From contig JAKSHY010000015.1 in the NCBI GenBank assembly GCA_024399135.1, forward strand, positions 1 to 64,000: DNA of 64,000 bases. The letters are read 5' to 3'. The notes beneath the pieces were generated by a model. It did not search any database and was not told where the DNA came from. It was given only the letters and a program-made list of their open reading frames with translations. The stretch comes from Lachnospiraceae bacterium. Lineage in GTDB: Bacteria > Bacillota > Clostridia > Lachnospirales > Lachnospiraceae. The position numbers and the translations under genes were made by a program. Numbering within the stretch: the stretch's first letter is position 1; each line of letters starts with the position of its first letter. Of this stretch, positions 17,101 to 24,578 are shown in pieces.

Positions 17101-17429
17101 TGGGGCAGTGTGCTGTTGAGAAAGATAAGTTATGTTTTTTGCTAGTTGGAGATTTGTCTTTTTTCTATGACATGAATAGCATTTGGAATAAACCATTAAA
17201 TGGTAATATAAGAATCTTGATGGTAAATAATAATGGTTCTGGATTGTTAAAAAATAATAATTTGAAGTCGATTACATCCGTTCATAATACGTCAGCAAAA
17301 GGTTGGGTCCAATCTACTGGATTCAAATATTTAGAAGCTCATAATAAAGATGATTTTGAAAAGGAATTGTCAGTGTTTATTAGTGAAGATATTGCTGAAC
17401 CAATGTTTTTGGAAGTATTTTGCGACTGA
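14148..17429 (+). CDS. ILEI-like / polysaccharide pyruvyl transferase / MenD-like ThDP enzyme fusion
   Basis: A 1093-residue three-part protein. Residues about 1-150 resemble ILEI/FAM3-type domains seen in glycan loci: a second half-domain (LILLTVKDTPGN, LWTMYIGVIYQGKV) followed by a first half-domain ending ISFDTH (145-148), so the units look permuted or truncated. Residues about 170-545 are a polysaccharide pyruvyl transferase domain (SGSDQIWNY, 261-269; TDSFHGT, D445-H448). Residues about 560-1093 match MenD: LSPGGRDVP, TDERSAAYFGMG with the ThDP-activating Glu at 605, TSGTAVSNYLPA, GIDGCTSTF, and the ThDP/metal site GDL (1001) to NNNG (1027). All key ThDP residues look intact. No other menaquinone gene is present, so a role in making or placing a keto-acid-derived glycan group is likelier. 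Base composition is AT-richer than the flanking housekeeping genes. GAGGAAG precedes the start. Confidence 0.8.
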   Translation: MTSKRALNDIYDIEQYLMKLNKLKNEYLILLTVKDTPGNAMNMNIQENIHSLGFSNFSTELWTMYIGVIYQGKVIINRKGDRPEDKIESELYIENNKINITSAPWRNGNFASIRINDIDYACNRRGVNILVYDIEQDTPIDSISFDTHVIPYNFSRNAFILEKKNWLENASEKDVCIAGVWYGVNYGSLLNGYATYQIMKKLGKSVLLLQKPNCISEDAELLEWTHNYKFINSVYSKDEMTPRMSKYDIDLVNNYAKIFVSGSDQIWNYNVSFSGLMYLPFVSKEKKKISYCSSTGSANDNVPVDKQNFVGECLKQYDAVSIRENVGKQVLKQKYDIESNVIQEPVFNIEKEYYYNLAKKATISYENKFILAYILDPNDYILEMIKQIALKLDCDIITVPDGAYSIIGSSWDKYRNSKSFPNLKINMLVEDFLNAYINAEFIITDSFHGTCFATIFEKKFITICNRRRGADRFDEILGIFGLNNRLVNDVETFEWKQNYFNEIDYKTINEIIELRRREAINWLEKSLDNNDRELVQVKNIKIYKKQLHDDITQNQEFVKIKILGSLLYDYGIKHIVLSPGGRDVPIVRMFENNEESFIIHRVTDERSAAYFGMGIATQLKQPVACVCTSGTAVSNYLPAVTEAYFTGIPIILITADRCMIYHGQGEDQTIPQNDIFAKVTKKEVTVPEGSGYRVEYQTRRDISDCILECMHNGCGPVHINMAIDNIALGSTHPKEIWRIEPKRNRHVLRVGLNDGEQKLYLWLNELKKSKRILIVYGQNNPLNAKQKEDIERFTKAFNCVVVSDHLGNMNCQYNLKPYRMLIDINQAEFNDKLSPDILITVGGKRLMNDPLTFKIRGGRGDIRHWSVTPSGEMKDFYFRLTSILEMSQDTFFEWFSKHSDGCVNDEKYYNTWKTYEENCHRSNPVLFNSGYIQSRFLPNVPKESILHLGIGQTFIESRNYYIDESVEVYCNMGTNGIDGCTSTFMGQCAVEKDKLCFLLVGDLSFFYDMNSIWNKPLNGNIRILMVNNNGSGLLKNNNLKSITSVHNTSAKGWVQSTGFKYLEAHNKDDFEKELSVFISEDIAEPMFLEVFCD

Positions 17430-17471
17430 GGATAAAGAATGCAAATTGAGAATAATAAGGCAGAAGAATGA

Positions 17472-18596
17472 ATGAAATATGATTTTATAATTGTAGGAGC
17501 AGGCTTATATGGAGCTATATGTGCACATGAGCTAAAAAAACAAGGGAAAAAAGTTTTAGTTATCGAAAGAAGAGAACACATAGGAGGGAATATATATACA
17601 GAATGTAGAAATGGGATTAATGTTCATAAATACGGTGCACATATTTTTCATACTAATAATAATGATGTATGGGATTATGTGAATGGCTTCGTACCATTTA
17701 ACAGATATACGAATTCGCCGGTGGCTAATTATAAAGGAGAATTGTATTCATTGCCATTTAACATGTACACATTTAATAAGATGTGGGGCGTGGTGACGCC
17801 GAAGGAGGCAATGAATATTATCAATAAGCAGCGCGTCGAAGCTAATGTCACAGAGGCTAAGAATTTAGAGGAGCAGGCGATATCTTTAGTTGGAACAGAT
17901 ATTTATGAAAAACTCATTAAGGGCTACACAATGAAGCAGTGGGGAAGAGAATGTAAAGATCTACCTTCATTTATTATAAAGAGGCTTCCCGTTCGCATGA
18001 CATTTGATAATAATTATTTTAATGCGCTTTATCAGGGTATACCGATAGGCGGATATACCAGGCTTATAGAAAGGCTGTTAGAGGGTGTTGAAGTATTGCT
18101 TAATGTTGATTATCTAAAGCCAGAGAACAAAGAAAAATATGACACTAGTGCAATAAATGTCATATATACAGGTCCAATAGATGCTTATTTTGATTATAGG
18201 CTTGGTGCATTAGAATATAGATCAGTAAGATTCGAGGATGAGGAGCTTGATATACCTAATTATCAGGGGAATGCGGTTATGAATTATACAGACTCTGAGA
18301 CACCGTATACTCGTATCATTGAACATAAGTGGTTCGAGTTTGGCAAGGATGTAGATGGTAATGATATACCTACTACTATCATTTCTAAAGAGTATAGTTC
18401 TGAGTGGAAGGTAGGAGAAGAATCATATTATCCAGTAAACGATGAAAAAAATAATGCGCTATATGCTGAATATAAGGCGTTGGCAGATAAAGAAAAGAAT
18501 GTAATATTCGGTGGAAGATTAGCTGAATATAAGTATTATGATATGGATGCGGTGGTTGAAAAGGCACTTAATATGGTGGTGAATATAGATAGATGA
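17472..18596 (+). CDS. glf: UDP-galactopyranose mutase
   Basis: A 374-residue flavoenzyme that converts UDP-galactopyranose to UDP-galactofuranose. The FAD-binding motif IIVGAGLYGAICAHELK is at residues 6-22, followed by IGGNIYTE; the family-specific region MKQWGRECKDLPSFIIKRLP and FNALYQGIPIGGYTRL is complete. Length is normal. It supplies the donor for the two GlfT2-like transferases at 12269 and 23043. Start: AGAAG upstream is weak, and a nearby ATG at 17468 is closed by a stop after four codons. Its stop overlaps the next gene by four bases, so the two are translationally coupled. Confidence 0.95.
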   Translation: MKYDFIIVGAGLYGAICAHELKKQGKKVLVIERREHIGGNIYTECRNGINVHKYGAHIFHTNNNDVWDYVNGFVPFNRYTNSPVANYKGELYSLPFNMYTFNKMWGVVTPKEAMNIINKQRVEANVTEAKNLEEQAISLVGTDIYEKLIKGYTMKQWGRECKDLPSFIIKRLPVRMTFDNNYFNALYQGIPIGGYTRLIERLLEGVEVLLNVDYLKPENKEKYDTSAINVIYTGPIDAYFDYRLGALEYRSVRFEDEELDIPNYQGNAVMNYTDSETPYTRIIEHKWFEFGKDVDGNDIPTTIISKEYSSEWKVGEESYYPVNDEKNNALYAEYKALADKEKNVIFGGRLAEYKYYDMDAVVEKALNMVVNIDR

Positions 18597-20605
18597 GGCA
18601 AAAGTGGATAGATAATGCAAAAGGCATCGCAATTTTAATGATTATTATAGGACATGTTAGCGGTGGCTTAGGGGATAATTTTAATTTTAAATTTGTATAT
18701 GGAATACATTTAGTTACTTTCTTTATTATTTCAGGTTTTAATTTGAATAAGAAAAGTATATCTAGCGAATATCTGAATAAGTCATTTAAAAGACTAATGA
18801 TTCCTTATTTTTATACATCTTTTGCCATTTTGATTACTGATGTTTTAAATAATTATATTCACCATAAAGAAACGATTGAAGAAATAACAAAAACTATTGG
18901 CAATGATTTAATTCGTATTTTTTTCGCATCTGGTAGCATAACTAAATTTGGTACGATAGAAATAGGGACTAGAATTGGTGCAATATGGTTTCTACCTGCA
19001 CTTTTTTTCGCGAAATTATTATTTCAAATTGTTTTAAATAAATTTTCAGATAATGATGAAATAATTGGAGCTTGCTGTGGTTGCGTAGCATTATTAGGAT
19101 ATGTTTCAGCGAGATTCATCTGGTTCCCATTTAGTATTCAATCTGGAATGATGGCGACTTTTTTTCTATGGATAGGGTATGAGATAAAAAATAAAAATTT
19201 ACTCGACCAGTTAAATAATAAGCGCTATTTATTATCATTAGCGATTTTATTAATAGGTATTAGATTAGAATACTGTAATGTGGGCTTTGTTACAGCCTAT
19301 ATTAATGATGTAATCTTGTCTATAATTGTAGGAATAGCAGGATTCGTACTTATATATTGGATGTCAACAATATTTAAGGGTATTATATTAGAAAAAATAG
19401 GAAGAAATTCTTTATATGTTTTGTGCGCGCATTTATATGCACTAGAAACTATGAGAGGGGTGTTTGATTGGATATTAAATAGCCTGAGAGTAGATGGATA
19501 TTTTAGAATATGGCTATTTATATTACTTGAAATACTATTTGCAGTTATGGTTGCTTTTGCAATTGTGAAGGTAAAAGAATTGATAAAACCTGGCTATGAT
19601 AAGCTATTTTGCTTATTTAACTCAAATGAAAGAAATGTTATAAACAGAGATTATTCATTAGACGTTCTTAAAGGAATATTGATTATATCAATGTTAATAG
19701 GCCAATTTGCAATAGATGGCAAGCTTCGTTTGATTATATATTCGTGTCATATGGTAGCATTTATAACGATTTCTGGATTCTTTTATAAGCCTTCTAATAA
19801 TGTGAGATTTCAAATATACAGAAATATTAAAAGATTGATTCTTCCGTACATATCATTTGTTGCTATGGCATTACTTATTGATCATGGTTCGTTAAATGAA
19901 AGTAATTTCGTAGAAAAAATTGCACGTTACTTTTATGGAATATCTTTTTCGAATAAATTATTTGTAAAAATAAAATCAGTCGGTCCGGCTTATTTTATCC
20001 TGATGATGTTTGTTATTTGTATGATATTCATAATAATAGATAGATGCATACATAACAAAACTATGAAATGGGGAGTTTATATTATTATCTCACTATTAGG
20101 ATATTATCTTGGTAAGTCAGGTTACTGGTTACCCTGGAGTATAGATATTGCATTATACGGGATAGTTTATTTTGAAATAGGTCATCTATTAAAAGAAAAG
20201 CAGGTTTTAGATTTTATAAAGTCAAATAAATATATTTATTTTTTGATATCACCGATTTGGATATACATGATATATGTTGGTGGAATGGAAATAGCTATTA
20301 GAAATTATGGACAGTATGGAATAGTCATATTGGGTTCGGTGATGGGAATGCTTACAATCTATATTTTTGCAGATTATATAGCCAATAATTTAGTTATAAT
20401 AGGTTGCTTTTTAAGGAAAGTTGGTCAGTATTCTTTATTTGTATTAATAATACATACATTGCTTTCTGGACGAGTTAAAAAAATCGTTTCATTAAGATTT
20501 AACCCAACAAGTTTTACTAATATGGTAACTTGTATATTTATTCAGTTGTTTATATCAGTATTATTGGGATTAATTATTGATAAAATGAAATTTTACATTG
20601 AATAA
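18593..20605 (+). CDS. Tandem acyltransferase-3 membrane protein
   Basis: A 670-residue integral membrane protein made of two consecutive acyltransferase-3 (OafA/WecH-type) units. The first begins IDNAKGIAILMIIIGHVSGG with the conserved His at residue 21; the second begins near residue 355 with SLDVLKGILIISMLIGQFAI, where the matching position is Gln 371. Each unit has about ten membrane helices. The family O-acylates surface sugars. The N-terminal unit keeps the key His and is probably active; the second may be structural or altered in chemistry. It overlaps glf by four bases, which ties it to the galactofuranose glycan. About 550 bases follow before the next large gene. Confidence 0.8.
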   Translation: MRQKWIDNAKGIAILMIIIGHVSGGLGDNFNFKFVYGIHLVTFFIISGFNLNKKSISSEYLNKSFKRLMIPYFYTSFAILITDVLNNYIHHKETIEEITKTIGNDLIRIFFASGSITKFGTIEIGTRIGAIWFLPALFFAKLLFQIVLNKFSDNDEIIGACCGCVALLGYVSARFIWFPFSIQSGMMATFFLWIGYEIKNKNLLDQLNNKRYLLSLAILLIGIRLEYCNVGFVTAYINDVILSIIVGIAGFVLIYWMSTIFKGIILEKIGRNSLYVLCAHLYALETMRGVFDWILNSLRVDGYFRIWLFILLEILFAVMVAFAIVKVKELIKPGYDKLFCLFNSNERNVINRDYSLDVLKGILIISMLIGQFAIDGKLRLIIYSCHMVAFITISGFFYKPSNNVRFQIYRNIKRLILPYISFVAMALLIDHGSLNESNFVEKIARYFYGISFSNKLFVKIKSVGPAYFILMMFVICMIFIIIDRCIHNKTMKWGVYIIISLLGYYLGKSGYWLPWSIDIALYGIVYFEIGHLLKEKQVLDFIKSNKYIYFLISPIWIYMIYVGGMEIAIRNYGQYGIVILGSVMGMLTIYIFADYIANNLVIIGCFLRKVGQYSLFVLIIHTLLSGRVKKIVSLRFNPTSFTNMVTCIFIQLFISVLLGLIIDKMKFYIE

Positions 20606-20798
20606 CGATTCTTATTCGCTTACAATGAGTTGATTTTAAATTGAATTTTTGTTGAAATGCAACAACCAATCATGCTTTTTTGCATTAAATAAGCATTATC
20701 TTTGTGCATGTTTAACAAAAATTACTATTAAAAATGAAATGGATGTGATATGATACTCTTACGCGAAAAGCGTAGGAAGTACCCATGACGGGGTGGTA

Positions 20799-20824
20799 GC
20801 CTCCTGGCCGGTTGGAAAGGAGGT
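20799..20824 (+). promoter_or_regulatory. Hairpin masking the toxin ribosome site
   Basis: CCTCCT (20800-20805) can pair with AGGAGG (20818-20823), the toxin's Shine-Dalgarno sequence, across a 12-base loop. Such masking is common in type I toxin mRNAs, where 5' processing or refolding is needed before translation. A smaller hairpin TACGC/GCGTA lies at about 20760-20774 near the expected 5' end. Confidence 0.55.
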
Positions 20825-20830
20825 GGTGTT

Positions 20831-20950
20831 ATGACAGCTTATGAAATCTTGATGATTTTGCTTGGAGTGCTGACAGTGTTAGTGGCTCTTGGACAGTTTG
20901 TTATTGCATTGCTTCAATTTATTCGAAAGAATAAGGAAGAGCGAAAATAA
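20831..20950 (+). CDS. Holin-like type I toxin peptide
   Basis: A 39-residue peptide with a charged or polar N-terminus (MTAYEILMI), one hydrophobic helix (residues about 6-31) and a basic C-terminal tail (RKNKEERK). It matches the small 'putative holin-like toxin' family of Firmicutes, which harms the membrane when free of its antisense RNA. The ribosome site AAAGGAGG (20817-20823) is followed by an eight-base gap to the ATG; GGAGG can pair with CCTCC at 20800-20804, which would hide it in the full-length mRNA. The 3' region overlaps a predicted antisense RNA. It is an independent cassette inside the polysaccharide locus. Confidence 0.85.
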   Translation: MTAYEILMILLGVLTVLVALGQFVIALLQFIRKNKEERK

Positions 20951-21043
20951 AAATGCCTCTCTCGTCTGTCCACGAGAGAGGCGCGGTCATTTGACCAAAT
21001 AGTCTCTGTCAGGAGCATCCACTTTGGAGTGGGTGCTTTCTTT
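20945..21043 (-). ncRNA. Predicted antisense antitoxin RNA
   Basis: A minus-strand transcript of about 100 bases is predicted from a promoter at 21050-21078 to a terminator made of GCCTCTCTCGT / ACGAGAGAGGC (20955-20982), which on the minus strand is followed by ATTTTTATTTT. It is fully complementary to the 3' untranslated part of the toxin mRNA and just touches its stop codon. This is the convergent RNA I/RNA II arrangement of Fst/TxpA-like and holin-like type I systems. Confidence 0.7.
21014..21043 (+). terminator. Terminator of toxin mRNA
   Basis: AGCATCCACT (21014-21023) and AGTGGGTGCT (21028-21037) form a 10-bp stem with one G-T pair, followed by TTCTTT. The toxin mRNA thus ends close to where the antisense RNA starts, giving full overlap of the two 3'/5' ends. 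Confidence 0.8.
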
Positions 21044-21049
21044 ATGTAG

Positions 21050-21078
21050 ATAGTATCATATAAGTGAATCCTTTTCAA
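21050..21078 (-). promoter_or_regulatory. Promoter of the antisense antitoxin RNA
   Basis: On the minus strand TTGAAA (21078-21073), a 17-base spacer and TACTAT (21055-21050) make a good sigma-A promoter pointing toward the toxin gene. The start would be near 21043. Confidence 0.65.
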
Positions 21079-21156
21079 ATATTATTTTTGAACCTTATTT
21101 TAAATATCATAATTAAGAGCGCCAGAATGAATAATAAAAAATGATGAGGTTAGTCT

Positions 21157-22251
21157 ATGCCTATACTAAATATATTAATGTTTATAGTTTCACCTATATT
21201 TGCCTGGATAATTCATAATTACCTTACCCATGGCGATATGAGTGGGAAAAGAAAAGTGTTTTTTTTAGGATTATATGTAGTTCTAATGAATGCACTAGTT
21301 TTTGGAGTGTCCTATATTCGAGGCGTCAAAGGATTATCTTTTGCAGATATGACGATGTCCTATAAGCTTAAATATATTGGGCTTGGATGCGTATTAGGTT
21401 TTATTGTTCCATTTCCTATATGTTTGTTAATGGAAGATAAGATTACTGTTGGTGGACTTAAAAGATATACGAAGAAATTTACCGGTGATTTTAAGAGGTT
21501 TATTCCTTATGCTATTAGATCTGCTAAATCTGATCTTAATGCCGAGGTTAGAGGTTCTTTACTGGACTGGCTATGGTGGATGATAGAACCACTTTGCACA
21601 ATGCTAATATACGCAGTTATGTTTGGCTTGGTTTTTAAAGCATCGGAAGACTATTTTCCTGCGTTCATATTTATTGGCATAACCATGTGGAGTTTCTTCA
21701 GCCGAAGTGTATCCGGTGCTGTTAATATGGTACGAGCTAATAAGCATATTATCACTAAAGTATATATGCCCAAGTATATTTTGTTATTATCCAAGATGTT
21801 CGTTAACTGGTTTAAGATGATGGTATCATTCGGCGTAACTGTATGTCTTATGATAGTTCTTAAAGTTCCATTCAATATTTCTGTGATATATTTCGTACCA
21901 ATAATGCTGGCTCTTTTCATGTTTACATTCGGAGTAGGCTGTATCATGATGCATTATGGTGTATATGTTAATGATCTTTCATATATTACAGGGATAGTTC
22001 TGAATATGCTGATGTATTTGACGGGAACTTTTTATAATGTTGAGAAACGTGTTCCAGCTCCCTTCGGAGAAATTTTAAATCAGTGTAATCCTGTAGCTTT
22101 TTTAATTAAATCAATGCGTGATAGCCTTCTGTATGGAATGGCACCTAACTGGGGAATGCTAGGAATTTGGTGCTTCATATCCTGCATATTAATTGCGTTG
22201 GGGGCATTCACTGTATATCACAATGAAAATGCTTATGTGAAGGTGATTTAA
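21157..22251 (+). CDS. ABC-2 type polysaccharide export permease
   Basis: A 364-residue membrane protein. Residues about 110-364 are a TagG/Wzm-type ABC-2 permease (LLDWLWWMIEPLCTMLIYAVMF; NPVAFLIKSMRDSLLYG) with six membrane helices. Residues 1-105 add three further hydrophobic helices (MPILNILMFIVSPIFAWII, VFFLGLYVVLMNALVFGV, LKYIGLGCVLGFIVPFPICLL) that ordinary TagG/Wzm proteins of about 260 residues lack. It works with the ATPase at 22252, whose ATG follows its stop directly, to export the finished lipid-linked glycan. GAGG lies upstream of the start. Confidence 0.9.
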   Translation: MPILNILMFIVSPIFAWIIHNYLTHGDMSGKRKVFFLGLYVVLMNALVFGVSYIRGVKGLSFADMTMSYKLKYIGLGCVLGFIVPFPICLLMEDKITVGGLKRYTKKFTGDFKRFIPYAIRSAKSDLNAEVRGSLLDWLWWMIEPLCTMLIYAVMFGLVFKASEDYFPAFIFIGITMWSFFSRSVSGAVNMVRANKHIITKVYMPKYILLLSKMFVNWFKMMVSFGVTVCLMIVLKVPFNISVIYFVPIMLALFMFTFGVGCIMMHYGVYVNDLSYITGIVLNMLMYLTGTFYNVEKRVPAPFGEILNQCNPVAFLIKSMRDSLLYGMAPNWGMLGIWCFISCILIALGAFTVYHNENAYVKVI

Positions 22252-22980
22252 ATGGATAAACATGTATCTTTGTCAGTAAATGACGTATGCATTAATTACA
22301 GAATATTAAATAACATTTCTGTCAGGAAATCTTTTCTTCGGAAGAAAACTAAAGATGAGATATTCGAAGCTGTAAAGCATGTATCGTTCGAATTAGAAGA
22401 AGGAGAAATCCTTGGGATTATAGGTAAGAATGGTTCGGGAAAGTCTACATTATTAAAATGTCTTGCGGGTGTATTTTCTCCTAATTCGGGGGAAGTGGAT
22501 TTGCATGGTCATTCGGTGTCACTTATGGCTCTCGGTGTTGGTTTTAAGGATGCACTTTCGGGTAGAGAAAACATTATTCTTTCGGGAATGCTTTTAGGTT
22601 TTTCAGAAGCTGAAATTAATGAGAAGATGGATGAAATTATTGATTTTGCTGAAATAGGTTCGTTCATTGATAAGCCAGTTAGAACATATTCTTCTGGTAT
22701 GCATAGTAAGCTTGCTTTCGCAATAACTGCTATGTTAGAGACTGATATCATGCTGGTTGATGAAGTGTTATCCGTCGGAGATGAAAAGTTTAAGAAAAAA
22801 TCCATGGCGAAGATGAAGGAACTTATCAGTGATGATAAGCGTACAGTAGTTATAGTATCGCATAGTATCGAAACTCTTAAGTCATTCTGTGACCGGGTAC
22901 TGTGGATTCACGATGGTGAGATGAAGATGTTAGGGGAACCCGGAAAGGTTCTTAACGAGTACATAGAGTTCATGAAGTAG
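22252..22980 (+). CDS. ABC transporter ATPase for polysaccharide export (TagH/Wzt type)
   Basis: A 242-residue nucleotide-binding protein. Walker A is GKNGSGKST (about residues 58-66), the ABC signature is YSSGMHSKLAFAI, and Walker B is IMLVDEVLSVGDEKF, which is typical of the polysaccharide subfamily, as is the N-terminal CINYRILN segment. It ends soon after the ATPase domain, so it lacks the C-terminal sugar-binding domain that some Wzt proteins use to read the chain end; chain length is therefore likely set otherwise. It starts with no gap after the permease stop. Confidence 0.93.
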   Translation: MDKHVSLSVNDVCINYRILNNISVRKSFLRKKTKDEIFEAVKHVSFELEEGEILGIIGKNGSGKSTLLKCLAGVFSPNSGEVDLHGHSVSLMALGVGFKDALSGRENIILSGMLLGFSEAEINEKMDEIIDFAEIGSFIDKPVRTYSSGMHSKLAFAITAMLETDIMLVDEVLSVGDEKFKKKSMAKMKELISDDKRTVVIVSHSIETLKSFCDRVLWIHDGEMKMLGEPGKVLNEYIEFMK

Positions 22981-23042
22981 TTTTTAAAGCACTTCACTGT
23001 TTTTTGCGGTGTTTTATTTCGTGGCGGGAGGTTGCTATTTCG

Positions 23043-24575
23043 ATGCTTTTACAAAGTATGATATTTCCTGATATATGTAAGAATCAGGAATTGTACTTCA
23101 AATATAATAATTGCAAAATTGATAACAAAGTTGTTGCTTTTTCATCTTTAGATAGCATGATGGACTTGTCATGCTATTTTAATATGTTCTCATACGAAAA
23201 ATGGAGCAAGTATACCAACTGTGGTTCAATTGGAATGCAGATCAGGGTTACGGGGTCAGTTGAACTAATTGTTAAGCACATTTATCTGGATAATTTAGGA
23301 GTAAATGTTGATGAGTTAAATCATCATAGTTTGGCGGCAGAAAATAGTACAATCCTAACAATACCATTTCCTAAAATAGATAAAGGATTTTATAGTGTTG
23401 CTTTTAAATATCCACAACCAGATACTACTATAGAAGATATTGCATATGTGTCAGTTGATAGAGATTATTATGAGCGTGACATTACTTTAGGGTTATGTAT
23501 ATGCACTTATCATAGAGAGCAGGAGATACTTAATAATATTACGTATATACGGAAGAATATTTTAGAGAATCCCAGAAGCAGGCTATATGAAAAAATTCAA
23601 CTGTTCATTTCAGACAATGCATCATCATTAAAGGAAGAAGATAGCCAATATATTCACATATTTCATAATAAAAATTATGGAGGTTCAGGCGGGTTTTCAA
23701 GAGCTGTTATAGAAGCGTTGAAAACTGATGTGACACATATGATTTTAATGGATGATGACATATCATTCGAAATCGAAATGATAGAAAGAACCTATATCTT
23801 TTTAGCTATGCTTAAAGATGAATATAAGAATGCATTCTTAGGCGCTGCAATGTTGATGAATAATAATCCTACTATACAACATGCAGCCGGAGAGACAGAT
23901 GATCTTAATGGAATTCATTTTGATAAGAGATATTTTGATCTTTCTAAACTTAATATGATTGTCATGAATGAAAAAGAAACAGGTAGTAATTATTTAGGAT
24001 GGTGGTATTGTGCTATTCCAAGAGAAACATTCGAAGAAAAAGGGCTTTCATATCCGATGTTCGTTCAGTACGACGATATTGAATTTTCTATAAGAAATAG
24101 TGAATGCCCTAAAATAACGGTCTCTGGCTTGGCTGTCTGGCATGAGGATTTTGAAAAGAAAAAAAGTGCAGTTAAAACCTATTATACGATTAGAAATAGG
24201 TTAATTTCGCACTCTATATGCTACGGAAGAATCAAGACTAATAGAAGGTTTGTTGAATGTTTAATGAAATCTATAGGCCGTGTTAGGAGAGGATTTTATA
24301 ACGAAGCGGTTCTTGTTTTAAAAGCAGTCGATGACTTCTTAAAAGGTCCAGAATATATCGGTTCGTTAGATTTAACCATATTTAATAAAGAATTATATGA
24401 ATATGCGAATTCACTGAATGAAAAAAGAGGCTTTTTGGCGGGACTAGTGATTCTGTCGCGAAATATTAGCACGTATGTAAGGCTGATATTAAATGCCAGA
24501 AAAATCTCTAAGGAATACCAGTCTAGTTTACATAAATATACAAACAAACGATTTTGGGTTGAAAAATTAAGATAA
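23043..24575 (+). CDS. GlfT2-like galactofuranosyltransferase (second copy)
   Basis: A 510-residue relative of the protein at 12269. The N-terminal beta-rich domain is followed by a GT-A domain: NKNYGGSGGFSRAV, LMDDDIS (metal site D237-D239), FVQYDDIEFS and VWHEDF. I chose ATG 23043 because GGGAGG lies 11 bases upstream and the product then aligns with the start of the first copy (MLLQSMIFP against VNVQNILFP); an in-frame ATG at 23004 has no ribosome site. It probably adds galactofuranose in a different linkage or step from the first copy. The next gene starts three bases after its stop codon. Confidence 0.83.
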   Translation: MLLQSMIFPDICKNQELYFKYNNCKIDNKVVAFSSLDSMMDLSCYFNMFSYEKWSKYTNCGSIGMQIRVTGSVELIVKHIYLDNLGVNVDELNHHSLAAENSTILTIPFPKIDKGFYSVAFKYPQPDTTIEDIAYVSVDRDYYERDITLGLCICTYHREQEILNNITYIRKNILENPRSRLYEKIQLFISDNASSLKEEDSQYIHIFHNKNYGGSGGFSRAVIEALKTDVTHMILMDDDISFEIEMIERTYIFLAMLKDEYKNAFLGAAMLMNNNPTIQHAAGETDDLNGIHFDKRYFDLSKLNMIVMNEKETGSNYLGWWYCAIPRETFEEKGLSYPMFVQYDDIEFSIRNSECPKITVSGLAVWHEDFEKKKSAVKTYYTIRNRLISHSICYGRIKTNRRFVECLMKSIGRVRRGFYNEAVLVLKAVDDFLKGPEYIGSLDLTIFNKELYEYANSLNEKRGFLAGLVILSRNISTYVRLILNARKISKEYQSSLHKYTNKRFWVEKLR

Positions 24576-24578
24576 ACC

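Noticed and set aside
15800-17429. Menaquinone biosynthesis gene menD
   Set aside because: The domain is fused to a pyruvyl transferase inside a glycan locus, and menF, menH, menC, menE and menB are not seen. The family assignment is kept but not the pathway.
20606-20740. Promoter for the export genes just after the acyltransferase
   Set aside because: AT-rich sequence with several weak -10-like boxes but no convincing -35/-10 pair for the exporter genes; the only clear signals belong to the toxin cassette.
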